NCBI GenBank assembly: GCA_033030425.1 | Contig: JAUFSD010000005.1 | Span: 186,001-250,000, forward strand | DNA from: Verpa conica | Lineage: Eukaryota > Ascomycota > Pezizomycetes > Pezizales > Morchellaceae | Direction: 5' to 3' | DNA length: 64,000 nucleotides | Shown: piece after piece, positions 23,924 through 36,210 of the stretch | How the letters are laid out: the number at the start of each line of letters is the position of its first letter | How positions within the stretch are numbered: the first letter of the stretch is position 1 | Made by a program: the position numbers and the translations under genes | Notes under the pieces: generated by a model | What the model was told of the DNA's origin: nothing | Databases searched by the model: none | Seen by the model: the letters and a program-made list of their open reading frames with translations, nothing else

Positions 23924-25641
23924 ACTTAGACTTCAGAGCCATTGGTTAGCTTTGGTGGGTCACCTTGCCGTAGAGTGTTTCTGGGAAAGAAAGGCAGTTA
24001 TTTCGGACCAGCTTTGTAGCAGGCCTTCGATGTCATCCAGGTAGGGGCCTAATGAGTATAGAACAGTAATCAAATAAGCTAGTACAGCAAAGTATTAAAT
24101 TAGTAATCAATAAGTACAGGGTACAACTAGCTGAGACTTGGGTATATGCGGTAAATAGATAGTAGATAGCTGATAGGTCGACTAATAAGGACTACGTACG
24201 TGGTCAGGGGTTGTAAGTACCAGGACTAAATGCTGGAAGCCTAAGCCCACGTGTATCTAAAAAACGTATCTACAAAGAAAATGGTATAATAGAGTACCCT
24301 ACATCACCCAGTACTAAGCTGTACTACATTTTTTACCAAAATCCACTATACTCGGCTTTGCTATATGTACTCGATCTCGTTTAAGTCTTCATGGAAGCCC
24401 TAGCAAGGTCCATAATACTGGGGAATCCAGGTTTAATTCACCCCCCCTGGCACTGAACTTACTCCTAATCACATCAGCTATGACATGCCTATACCCTACT
24501 CTAGATCATGCGGTCTATCGATCGGCTTTGGTAGTACCAAATACTGGAATAATAAATTAGACACCTATATAACTATTTTACTTACAGACAACTCTCTGTA
24601 CAGCGCAATTTATCTGTTCTTCCTTAAAGCTGCCTATAGTATCTTAATTCAGTGCTCAAAGATTTTTATAACGTTTACAGGCTTTTCTTTCACATTTCCG
24701 TGCTTCTTCTTCTCAGCGTTACATTTTCGAGCTTCTTCCTGGGTAGTGCATGTATTGCCCACGGGGCTGAGATACTTCGATGTGGCTCAAGGCCATGCAA
24801 TAGAAATAAAATTAAATATATATATTACAGACTCTATCAGCAATAAAACGGATTATGCTGGCCACTACTACTAAAAACTTTCACCTGCCAGCTATATCGA
24901 GGACCAACAATTTCCAAAGAGATAATTGTAACTTAGTTACTCGCTAGACATAGCGAATACTTGCCTACCTATCTCTCAAAGATTAAAACAGCACCCCTTG
25001 TCAGAGCCTGATATCAGATCACAAGTGGTATCGACTATATATTCAAATTCTTTTTCTAGCACATATTGAGTTTAGCTGTATTAATTCGAGCACCATACTA
25101 TAACTATAGAAGTATGAAGATAAAACGAAGTAATCAAGCGGCTCTAACTCTCTGTTCGAGCCTAGAACTAGGGCTATGGATATGGTAACTAGGATATCTT
25201 GGTTACTGTAACTCCGGATAATCGTTCTTACGATGCCATTTACAGGAATCATACTCTACTATACCTTAGTAGGGCCCTGGTGTGCAACTACAAGAAAGAT
25301 CTTGAGATGGGTTGCTGCAGTAGTTGTGGGGTCGAATATCTAGAGCCGGGATTGAATTTACGTTATCCTTTTCGCAGAGAGTTGTGGTATAAAGTGAGCT
25401 TTATACCAATAAATATATGAATTAGAATAGAACCTTCACTATTACATATAGATGAGATGCTGTTTTGAGGGATGGTCTAAGACCTAAATAACTAAAGGTG
25501 TGGGAAAAATAATAAAATTGTAGTACGCGCCCTGAGGCCTTTGTGATACTGAGCGATGTAAGCCGGTTTAAGATGAACTTAAAGAGATATATATATAGGA
25601 AAGAGAAGAATTACCAAACCCTGCTAGTTGTATATGATATT

Positions 25642-25696
25642 TAAGCTAAATAATCATGTACTTATGATTAATTCATTCATTCATTTGTAAGCTAAA
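25642..25696. mobile_element. Mini-insertion copy 2: 37-nt insert between 9-bp direct repeats
   Basis: TAAGCTAAA at 25642-25650 is repeated at 25688-25696. The 37 bases between include ATGTACTTATGATTAATTC followed by ATTC repeats, the inverted equivalent of the insert at 14.3 kb. TAATCAT / ATGATTA inside it can form a small hairpin. Confidence 0.65.
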
Positions 25697-28600
25697 CAAA
25701 AAAATAAAAAAGAGGGGACGATGCCATGTTTCGAGTGATATATCATGTCTGAGAACTTAAGAGTAATGTATTAAACACATAAATTCTTTCTAGCAGGGCT
25801 GAATATGGTTAAAGACATTGACCTAAGATCTTAAAGGGATTTAATATAGTATAATTAAATGCTCGTATAAATGTTTAACCACGTTCAGTTGTAACCATCA
25901 CGCGATATGCAAGGAGGCATGATTAACCGAGGGCCACGCATAGAAACCTTGGCAGCATAGTGAAGTTTGTTCTAGAAAGAGTTCATGAAGAGCTTTATTC
26001 TGCCCGAGGTTTTACAAACCGATTTACTAAAATTTAGTATATGTGCATTAAGCCGCTCCAAAGCAATGACTACATATAAACTTACCATAGACCCATGGAT
26101 CAGCCAGCAAGTGTGCAAGACGTAACAGAATATCTAATATGATTGTTTAACTTAGCACCTATAGCTCCCTTTGTATAATATAGTTAAAGATCTCTTATAA
26201 ACTATAAAAAGGTGTTCTATATATAGATCTATCTTGATTTCATCACGATAGAAGCCACTAGAAAGAAGCTGTCTTCTCGTAAAATATCTCGCAAACGCAC
26301 ATATACGTGCACATAGGTATTTAAATAGGGCTGCAAGAAAAGGTATCAAAATGAGAGTGGATGAGAGGTTTCTAGAGATAGAACCCCACCCCGAAGAAAT
26401 ATAGATAACAGGAATAGAACTTTGAGCCTTATTTCTATAGGATTCTATAGCTATATCAACCTTAAAGATATTCCGATCTATGGGTAGCTCTTCCAAAATA
26501 CACCACTGATTTCCCCCAATTAATTGATTTCCCCAAGCTCACTCACAATTGGTACAGTCCGTCGGCAAATTCCACCGAAAGCACGCCATACCTCACCCAC
26601 ATAGTATACACAGGCTGAGCATGACGTACCAAGAGCCATATTCTGGACTCTAGGCCAAGACCACCAACTCGGGGTCTTCTCCCGGGGAAAACCCCTCAGG
26701 TCCTAGAGATAAGGACTATATAGGACAATCTCTCCGACCAAGCCATTGTAATCTACGTATCAATTTGCCAAGTCAGCCCCACACCTCCCTCTAAGAATCT
26801 TTCAAAAATCTCAATTGAGTACACATATCATTGTTATAACTATCAGTAGTATATTAAATAAAGACATCTTTTTCCGCGCGCGAGTCCGAGGCACATGTCG
26901 GATCGCACGGAAGCCTACAGAGTCTTTAAGAAAGAAGAAAAAGACCTGATATTTGCGAAATATGAGCATCCGTCCGGAATAAACCTAGTGTCAGCCTTGT
27001 CCAACAAGGCATCTGCCCCGAAACTTGGTTTTTTCTTTCTTTCTTTTCTGCATACAACTTAAGCGGATAGCTACGAACCCGGCCCCGGTAGAGAATGTTT
27101 ATAAATAGAAAGAGAGAGAGAGAGAAAAAAAGAATTTTCGAGATCTTTGAGTGTTAATTACTTTCAGGAATGTATTTTCCATTCCAACGAGTGCTGTATA
27201 TATCGTAAATTTGTGGACGTTTCTTTTTACTCCCTTGGGGTTAATCTTGGCGATCTAATCTCTAATTACCCACTACTGGGGGATTTGGGAATCATCGTAC
27301 AACACATATATACCCTGCTTATCGTAGCACTATCTCGAGGATATATGGGCATTATTGTAGCAGCAGAACAGTGGCGAATTAGATATTCATTGGATAAAGC
27401 GAAACCCTTACTAGGAGTATTTTAGCGTCAGACGGCGACCGCCTGCTACTAGCTCTGATGCGTTAGTTACACAAATTCGCCTAAGGACTTGCCCAGCCAT
27501 GCCATAGGATACACCAAAGCGATGTAACGGGGCTGTTACCAACATATGGACTAGGCGCAGCAAGAGTGTGTATACTTTGTCCCTAATAAGATAAGTCGAG
27601 CCATTCTTTATACCCTTCACATTACTACTTTAGGAATTGACTTTTGAGGCCCCTGGTATGATATTTGATTATATTCCAAGACCATATTTGTCACGGTGTA
27701 GCTTTAGGCGTAATTGTATCTCTTAGTAGGCTATGTACATGTGCTTATTCTCCATACCATTGACTCATTCAAGGTGCGGAAGTAACCAGTTTCTAGTGAG
27801 AAACGTGGATAAATATCTTTCTAGCAGGCATTTGAGTTCCGATTTATTAAATTTTATATTCATGTCGCCGCAAATAAAAACTGCCAGGTCATGCCAGCTG
27901 TGTATGTAGCTAGCTACCCGATTCCAGTCACACGATTCTTGTGACATGATTGTTCTCGCCAGTTACAACCCTGCGTTGTGATAGTCATGCAGATGATTAT
28001 GCGCAGAGGATATCCCCAAACTATATTGGACCTCCGTAGTTTTGTCACTCCTCGGGGTTGGTTATCTAGTGTAAGTAAGCTCCGTTAGTAGAGGCTCTGG
28101 ATTGGACGTTGGTCTCAACGGCAAGAGCTGCGTCCGGACATATACCCCGATTTGGTTTAATTCCCCGAAGAAGTGAGCCTAGAAGATTATCCACTTGTCG
28201 TGTATGCTTTCAATTTGGGAGACCTCGGCCAGGGTGACCTTGCAGCGGAGTGAGGTATCTAGTAGGACGGGAAACATCAGTGATTGGGGGGAGGGGGGAT
28301 ACAAATGGCTATGCTGATGTCACGCTATTCATCAGAGGCGTCAAAATAAATATTCACCGTAAAAAAAAAAAATGTCCTTGAATCTGAATGTAGAGTCTTC
28401 CCCCCCTCGGCCGGTCCGCTCAGATTGTCTCGGAATTAAACAATCTGAGACACTGATTTCCCTCTCAAAATTGACACACAGGATACTTGGTAGTCTGTGC
28501 ACCTATATTGCGTAAGACTGACCGTGTACCGTGTTTCGAACTTTATTCTAACGTCTTGCCATTACTGTGGCCAATACCACACTGCGATCGTCGATAATTT

Positions 28601-30453
28601 TGACGCTGTTTTGCACTTTGATATATCACTAGTTAGATGCGAGTGAGAATCCATGAGATGTATGCGTCCAACTAGAGCTCGACTGATAATTAACCTACCT
28701 ACTAATCTATTTACCCTGTACGGTTGCGCTGAGGGGGGGAAACGCATGTCTACGGGGACGCCGATATGTCTCAGCCGGCACGCGTTGAGCCCAACCCCAG
28801 CGCGTAAGTTAAGCGCGAGTGATAAACCCACAGTTGGGCTTAACCTAATCTACAAACATATCGAAACGAGTTTACAACATGGCTTGAGGCTTTATAATGC
28901 AGCCGCTCTCAATTAAGCGATAACAAGCGAGAAGGGGGGGGTTCTTCCTGGAAAGGATTTGGGCGTCATATTATTTTTGTGTGGGAATTCTATTATTAAT
29001 CCCCACTATTATTCAAACCTACACCACGGCCACTCATGTGTCTGTATCATGTTTTATTTTGTTGACATAATCTGTACTCTTCATGCCACGTGTGTGCATG
29101 AATTGCAACCCATGAAAAGCCACCAAAAAAAATTGTTCTGCATACCGGAAGGCTGCGGAGTTTCGAGCACCCATAAGCCAACAGGAGCCAGCAGATAATA
29201 TACTACAAACGATAAAAAAAAAAGGATTTCCCCCCCGCTGTCAGCTGGCTGTTGAAGAAAGATCCCCTAAGACCAGGCCTAGTAATGTCACTGTTAGTCT
29301 TGGTTAGGGATAGACACTTACCACGATCTGTCAAATAATTGCTATTTGCACTTTTAGGACGGTGCCTATATAATGGCGTCTTATTAAATTTCAATCAACC
29401 ACAATAAAATTATGAGAGCTCGCACTCGCTCCCACCCCTTTCTCCCCATGCCGACTAGTGTGGATTATTCTTTTTAATAAAAAAATTCATGAAATTATAC
29501 CCTGGAGCAGTAAACTCAGGCTACCTACCCACAGCACAGGGGACGGACGTATGTCTGCCGGACGCCGCAACCCACTGCAGCGGATACTTACTTGATCTCT
29601 AAGTGCTTTCTGTGAGTGGATCGCTGTATTCTTGATTTCGGCTGCGGGCCCGGAGGCTGTCTTTGAAGTAAACCGGGCGTTGTATATGTACTCATCTACG
29701 TACATAAGTACTCCATGAGCGTTGATACTGCTACTATTATCATATATTATCGGGTACGTCCGCATTAGAAATGATTTAGTGAGAAAGGAATGCAAGAAAC
29801 TGCACACGCCCCCTGCCAGTGCATTATAGATAGGGAAGAGAGGGAGGAAAAGATTAAAACCTGGTTGGAAACAGAGTTGGGTGAAGCGGTTATATATATA
29901 TCTGCTGAAGGTAATTTCAGAAATCGGTTATTAATGTGGGAATCTGGACTCGATTATCATATGCACACATCCCCCTCCAGCTGCGGGCTTGGTAAATTTA
30001 GTTCAGCCCCACGTACGGCCACCCCTCGTCGGTATGAGCTTTGGAAATCCTGACAAACAGCTGGGAATTCCAACACCCAGGCAATTGAAACCATGAACCG
30101 ACTAGCCGGAGTGATCAGCTGTGCTGCTGCCTCGTGTATAGCCCTACGACATTCCTACCGGTGAGCCGCCCGCGTAGGATTAATCATGTTTGCCCACCAC
30201 GTACAGCTTTAGAGTTCTCACTGTTTCATTTGCGGTGCAGTGAAATACTATTTATTGGCCACCATTCAGCCCCAAATCCGTTCAGTTTTAAGACAGAATT
30301 CTCCGACACATTATATGAGACAGTTGTCCCCTCTTTTTTCTTTTTTTATTAAATATTTATTCTCTCCCTTAAAAAAGAAAACCACATTTTTATCTACCAA
30401 AACTAGGGTTTCTGAATATCTCCCCCCCCCTCTCTCCTCCTAGCGAAAGAAAG

Positions 30454-32311
30454 ATGGGTATCTCAACCACCTTGATCCAAATCTCCTCAGTCATCGGGTT
30501 ATACATCACCTACCTCATTATCATTGCCTTCAAAAGACGCTTCGAAAATGCTCGTTTCTCCCGCCTTCACGGATGTCTTCCCCCAGCCAAAGCACCCACA
30601 GACTGGACCTTCAACATCTCCCGTCCCTTCAAGGTATCCAAGATGAGGAAGGCCCACAAGTTCATGCCCTTCCAACAATCATCCTTCCAGCGTAATGGCA
30701 ACACATTTGCCGTCTCTATCGCCGGTAAACGCCTGATCATGACCTGCGAGCCCGAAAACTTCAAAGCAATCCTTGCCACATCGTTCAAAGACTTCGACCT
30801 AGGACAGCTGCGAAGCGACAACTGGGGTGAAGTCCTCGGAAGTGGCATCTTCACCGTCGATGGTAAAAAATGGGAACATTCCCGAGCGATGCTGAGGCCT
30901 CAATTCAATAAAGCCCAGATCACAAACCTTGAGGACCTCGAGACTCATGTCCAGAACCTCTTTTCGAGACTATCAAGATTCGAAAATGGCCAGGATTCTT
31001 TGAACATTCATGAGTATTTCCTGAGTTTCACACTGGACTTTTCAACGGGGTTTTTGTTTGGAAAGTCAGTTGATTCCCAACTCGGGGGTGGTGGGAGTTC
31101 CAGATTCGCGCAAGACCTTGACTATGCGCAGAGTGTCATCTCATTTAGAGTCAGTCTTGAGAACTTTTGGTGGCTGTACCGTCCTAAGAGGTTCACCGAG
31201 GCTGTTGCGAATGTGCGTACCTTTGTTAGTCAATCTGTGCAGCAGGCTCTTGATAGGGTCCAGAGATCAGGAAAGGAAGAAACTAGCGGGAAATACGTCT
31301 TCTTGGAGGAACTAGCCCGTGAGACACAAGATCCGGTTGTATTGAGAGACCAAATGATGAATATTCTTGTGGCCGGAAGAGACACTACTGTAATTATTTT
31401 TTTTTTTCCTTCCGAATCCTTACGGCCGAACCAATCAACTAATATTCCTGCAGGCCGGATTTCTTTCCTGGACAGTCTACTCTCTATCTCGGAATCCAAG
31501 GGTCTGGGATATTCTCCGCCGAGAGATCCTGACCGACTTTGGCCGCAACACACCGACATACCAACAACTAAAGGATGCTAGATACCTAAAATGGGTACTC
31601 AACGAAGGTAAACATTCCTCTAACCCTAAGAGTTATACAAAAAAAAAAACCACTCACATGAATTATTATTATTATTATTTTTGATCTTAGTCCTACGACT
31701 CTACCCTCTTGTACCAACAAACTTCCGCTACGCCAACAAAAACACAACTCTCCCACTTGGCGGTGGGCCCGACGGACTCTCTCCAATCTTTATCGAAAAG
31801 GGCGAACGATGCGTCTATAGTGTGTACACCGCCCACCGCCGCAAAGACATCTACGGCAAAGACGCAGACATATTCCGGCCTGAGAGGTGGGGCGAAGGAA
31901 AGCCCCGAGGATGGGACTTCCTACCATTTAATGGAGGGCCGAGAATATGCATCGGACGTGAGTTCATATAAAATCTCCATTCCTGCCTTGCCTTACATTT
32001 TTTTTTTTTTGCCTTACATAGATACCCATGCCCGCATTACCGATCATCCCCTTGCTTCGGCGATATATCTTGCACATGCTTCCCCCCCCTCTCTCGTGTA
32101 ACGGAAGGATAAAAGGCTAACTTGTACCCTTGATGACGCGGTAGAACAACTTGCGTTGACAGTCGCTTCGTATGTACTTGTGCGGCTTGTTCAGAACTTT
32201 GAGCGCATAGAGAGTACGGATCCGAATAAAGAGGAGCTTGGGGATCTAACGCTTACGTTTACGTTATACCCTGGAGCGATGGTCAAGCTGTTTAAAGACC
32301 CTGAAGCTTAA
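30454..32311 (+). CDS. Cytochrome P450, CYP52-like (alkane/fatty-acid hydroxylase type)
   Basis: Four exons (30454-31389, 31454-31607, 31691-31957, 32145-32311) give 507 aa, normal for a microsomal P450. An N-terminal hydrophobic anchor (about residues 5-26) is followed by a basic stretch. P450 signatures are in order: helix-I AGRDTT at 307-312, the E-x-x-R pair Glu363/Arg366 (split by intron 2) in LRLYP, FRPERW near 425-430, and the heme loop [13 protein letters not shown] with axial Cys450. The overall pattern (KFMPFQQ region, [33 protein letters not shown] end) is that of CYP52-related fungal omega-hydroxylases acting on alkanes or fatty acids at the ER. The substrate is inferred. Introns 1 and 3 hold T-rich tracts; intron 3 (187 bp) has a poly-T between direct repeats. 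No cluster partners; the gene is isolated. Confidence 0.92.
31989..32019. repeat. Poly-T tract between 10-bp direct repeats in P450 intron 3
   Basis: TGCCTTACAT at 31989-31998 is repeated at 32010-32019 with only eleven T between them. This looks like a tiny insertion of poly-T (poly-A on the other strand) with a target duplication, or a slippage product. Confidence 0.6.
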
Positions 32312-34188
32312 TGGGACTTTTTTTTATTTGTCTCTTATTTGTCTCTTATTTTTTTTGGTAGATGAGATCTTTGGCATACTTTTTTCCCCCGTTTCTCTTT
32401 TTTTAAGGCGTTGTTGGGTTTAAACTGGACACGGTCTCTTGTATATTTTTTATTTACGTACGTTCTATCGATTCCCTTATGAAGAGAAAACAAAAAAATC
32501 TACATATATTTATGAACCACCTTGTCAGACACAAGAGAAGAAAGAGAAAAAAAACCCGATTTCTAGAATTTAATGGCTAATACCACGTTGCCAACTGACG
32601 TAAATGGCCGAGGGGGGTGGTACAGTGGGCCGGATGCACGCGGCTAATGCACACGTTCCATTCCAACCGATATCCCAGGATGTTGATGGGAGCGCCGGAT
32701 CCGAGTCGCGGGGGAGTGGAGGGTGGGGAGGAAGGGGAAGGGAAGGGGAGGAAGAGGAAGGGGGTAGTAGTACAATGATAAGATCGACCGGGATATCGGT
32801 ACTGTGTAATTTGTATAGTAGTCGATTGAAACCTAACCCTGACCTTTATATCATTATTTATTGTTACTTATTCACACCTCATCACTCGAGTGGTGGGGGG
32901 GTGGTTGATTACATATGCAAACTTTTTTTTTTTTTTTGCGTGTTGTGCAGCTCTTGATTGGTGGGATTGAAGATGAGTGTTTTATTCATTAATTACATGA
33001 ACCTTTCGGTGAAGATGAGTGTTAATAGTACTAAAACTACTGTGTAGGGTTTGGTGTACGGGGTACTCTATCGTGAACACGCTAGGTGAAGCGATAGTAT
33101 GGGTTTTTTTATATATATATCATAGTAGAGGGTGTTTCTAGATAACCGTCGTTTCTAAACACTATATAGTAGTTTATCTGTTTGGTTCGGTGTATTAGAG
33201 GATGTAGCTCATATGGCGAACTTTGATATTGTATACAAAACAGCGAGTAGGAAATGTCCCGTGAAATAAATCTCCCCTCCCCCCCCTCTCGTGCAGGGTA
33301 GTCTTTATCCCCACTATGTCAAACCGTGCGTTCTAGGTCTGATCAGCAACTCTAAAGCCAGAGACTAAGACGCTTCACTTACGATAAAGGTCATTTCAGA
33401 AGAGGCTAGAGTATGTTCCACCAGCTACACTCAGTCTAGAAATAAGTACTCAACACTAGCTCCCAACAGCCGTCTGTGAAGAGAGAGCTAGAGCTGGAGT
33501 TGATACTAAGTGCACACTCAATTTTAACAACTATACACAAAACAATCAGTAGACCTTAATATACACCACAATGCCAAAGGATACGAATACCGTTATTTAC
33601 CGAGGCGAAAATCATCTAGCCAAGGTTATTATATACAACCAAGCCTCTACTCTACCCTCCCCAAAAAAAAAGAGAAAGAATTTACATCAATGTCTACCAT
33701 AACCACTCCAAAAGGTAGATTTTTTTAAAAATGGGAGACTTATTTCTAGAGTCCCCCCCCCCCAAAAAAAGGTTGATGCTCCCCCCCCCCTTCCCTGCTC
33801 CTCCCCCCTACCAATAAAAAACCGGTACTTTCTTTTGGCACTAGTACGCTGATCGTACATGAATTTATCAACATCCTTGGCAACAGCTACTATATACATG
33901 TAGCCAAAATGAGGCTCAAATTTGTGTTACCCAATCCCGTGAGCTGTTCTGACCCAGTATCGTGGGCCCGGGAAAAGCAGGGAGGAGTTCGGGGGGGTGG
34001 AGGGGGGTCGAGGGGAAGGGTATTTTTTGTGTGTATCCAATCACACCCAAAAGACACTTCCCAACCCTGGAAAAAGACCCTGCAGATCCAAAATAAAAAT
34101 AAAAATATATATAAAAAAAAAGATGAAGAGAAGAAGAAAAAAAAAAACACTATATCTAGAGGGGAAACCCCCCCCGATTCATTCAATA
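32312..34188. other. Intergenic region between P450 and ankyrin genes
   Basis: Contains the P450 3' region (with a tandem TTATTTGTCTC pair near 32325-32350), a G-rich tract around 32700-32765, a direct-repeat-flanked insertion at 33.0 kb (separate entry) and long poly-C runs at 33753-33763 and 33781-33790. No credible coding region. Confidence 0.55.
32968..33023. mobile_element. Possible fourth mini-insertion: 28-nt insert between 14-bp direct repeats
   Basis: TGAAGATGAGTGTT at 32968-32981 is repeated exactly at 33010-33023. The 28 bases between contain ATTCATTAATTACATGA, which shares CATGTA/ATTAAT/ATTC elements with the three clear copies but is not an obvious homologue. Size and duplication length match the others. 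Confidence 0.5.
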
Positions 34189-34944
34189 CTACCGACTCTC
34201 TACATCCATAAACTCCATTACCAACGCTTTAGCCTTCTTATAATGATGTCTCTTTGCCAGATGAAACGGAGTTTCCCCACGATTACCCCTCGCATAGACA
34301 TTCGCGCCTCTATTTAGGAGCAAGTGTATGATTGAGATATTACCATAACTGACCGCCTGATGGAGGGCCGTCATGCCCGTCTCATTCTTCGCCTCCATGT
34401 CGGCCCCGTTATCCAGCAACAACGCGATGATGTCCGTCTTTGTGGTTCCCCTATTGAGGATGGCCATATGGAGTGGTGTTACGCCGTGGTAGTCCTTTGC
34501 CTCGACTTTTGCACCGCGGGCGAGTAGTAATTGCACCATGCCATTGAACCCTTCCATCACCGCGCAATGCAGCGGCGTCCTCAGGTACTGGTCTTGGGCT
34601 TCAATGTCGGCGCCGTTGTCGAGGAGGAGTCGCACTAGCTCCTCGTTGTGGTGCATGGTGACTTTGTGGAGCGCTGTACCGGTTATCCAGTCCTTTCGGT
34701 CCTGGATGTTGACATCGGCGCCCATCTCGAGCAGGAGGGAGATGAGTGGCTTGTGGCCGCGCTCGGCGGCCCAGAGTAGGGCCGGAGTGCCGTAGACGTC
34801 TTGTTGGGCATGGCGGTGGAGGAGTGGGGTGAGGAGGGTTTGGAAGAAGTGTGAGGTGCGGATAAGGCAGTTGAGGGAAGCTGAATCGAGGTTCTCAGCG
34901 ATAGGCAGGAGGAGCTCATTAGGGAGGCGGAAGAGTAGTGACAT
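34189..34944 (-). CDS. F-box-like ankyrin-repeat protein
   Basis: Single exon, 251 aa. Residues 4-45 (LFRLPNELLLPIAENLDSAS and following) form an F-box-like motif, followed by about six ankyrin repeats (about 52-82, 88-118, 121-151, 154-187, 189-219, 222-end). Their consensus elements are clear (TPLHCAV, LLLDNGADIEAQD, TPLHMAI, TALHQAVSYG, LLLNRGANVYA). Known of the class: ankyrin repeats bind proteins; with an F-box they may recruit targets to an SCF ubiquitin ligase. Such F-box/ankyrin genes are greatly expanded in ascomycetes. The last repeat is truncated at a natural stop. Partner and process are unknown. Confidence 0.88.
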   Translation of the reverse strand: MSLLFRLPNELLLPIAENLDSASLNCLIRTSHFFQTLLTPLLHRHAQQDVYGTPALLWAAERGHKPLISLLLEMGADVNIQDRKDWITGTALHKVTMHHNEELVRLLLDNGADIEAQDQYLRTPLHCAVMEGFNGMVQLLLARGAKVEAKDYHGVTPLHMAILNRGTTKTDIIALLLDNGADMEAKNETGMTALHQAVSYGNISIIHLLLNRGANVYARGNRGETPFHLAKRHHYKKAKALVMEFMDVESR

Positions 34945-36210
34945 GGTGTAGGGATATATTCGTAGATGATTCGGCTATAGGCTGTGGAGGGGGGGGAGGG
35001 GGATATAGCAGCTTGCCCAGGGGGGAAGACCTAATAGATGATGGTATAATAGGGGATGAGGTCGAACGGTTGCCAGGACGCCCCCATCGTGCAGACACCG
35101 GTATTCACAGTCCTGACGGAGGAGTGGAACATTTGTTTCGGTCCGTGATGGAATTCCCAGGAGTAGGATCTGATCCTTTTTTGTGAGCTGTCCGGGCCTG
35201 GCAAGTACCGTGTGCTATCCCCGAGAAAAGGGTTCGAGGAGGTAAGGGGGAGGGGGGAGGGGGCGAGGGGGTGTTTGGCCAATCGCGGCAACGGAGACCG
35301 GGTGTTTAATACCACAGCCAGTAGATGTAAATACTTTTGTATTATTATTCTCATACCCATACTGTAGTTCACACACTCTCACCCCCCCCCCTTTGCCTAC
35401 AGATCTGAAACCCGTAAGGCTTTCTCGCCGATGACCCCCGACAGCCCGGCCTCTTGGCAACAGCTAATCCCGGAGGATATCAAACAAACCGGCCAGGGTC
35501 TACAATTAACTACGCAACCCCATCAATTGAGCCACGATAAATCACTCGCATCGGGGGAGGGAGAGGGAGAGTCTGTGATGAATGTCGTATGTCTTCTAGA
35601 AATACAAAACAACTCGACATCTGATCCTCCTGGACAATCGGCCGCTCTAGGCCATTTAAAAGGCCCAAGCATTCTATTGTCTAGGCCAACCCATCATGGC
35701 TTGGTCAGTGCTCACCGGTCGACAGAACTAGGTAGCTGTCTACTATTAACTTTGTCCAAACCAATCATGGTGGAGGTGGAGGGGGCGAGTGACTTGCAGC
35801 AAGGATGATCCTTATTGCTACAGTCTCTACCCTTGGCACCCTCATCTACGGAGATTGGTATCATGGAAATATAAGATGCGGTCAGTCCTCCGGACTTATA
35901 AGAACGTGGGACCTGAAATTGGCTGAGGAGCATTGGCCACTAGACCGAGACGGTCTCATTATAAAGCTTGAGCTACAGCTTATAGTTTTATGGCAGCTTC
36001 ACGCCACGCACGTCACTGAGGATTATGCGGAGCCAATGGGAGGAATATCTGCAGGCTATTCTCGTGATCCCCTTTGCATAGACTAGGACGTGCCTATCCT
36101 GGGCTAGTAAGTAGCAATGGTACACTGGGAGCGAGCGTCCTACTCATGCCTAAAATTGCTCCCTAGCTCTGAAGATCCGAAGATCAGGCTTTGACAACAT
36201 AAAGATAACA

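Larger units (their letters stand above)
19340..30453. other. 11-kb gene desert, largely AT-rich and RIP-like
   Basis: No supportable gene in 11 kb. 19.4-22 kb has near-average composition; 22.6-28 kb is rich in TA, TTA and ATA with stops in all frames, as expected for DNA subjected to repeat-induced point mutation or long decay. It contains an LTR-like element and a mini-insertion (separate entries) and a 10-base inverted repeat, TAGAAATCCG / CGGATTTCTA (23664-23673, 23701-23710). Frames of up to 169 aa (21.4-21.9 kb) show no domain or biased composition. Confidence 0.55.

Noticed and set aside
24485..24874. 129-aa frame rich in Phe, Ile and Tyr
   Set aside because: Composition reflects AT-rich DNA; not protein-like enough to call a membrane protein.
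30454..34944. Secondary-metabolite cluster around the P450
   Set aside because: No backbone synthase, transporter or tailoring neighbour; the only nearby gene is an F-box/ankyrin protein, and the P450 is of the fatty-acid/alkane hydroxylase type.
35431..35808. 125-aa plus-strand frame
   Set aside because: No domain, no intron-exon extension, and it overlaps no conserved motif.
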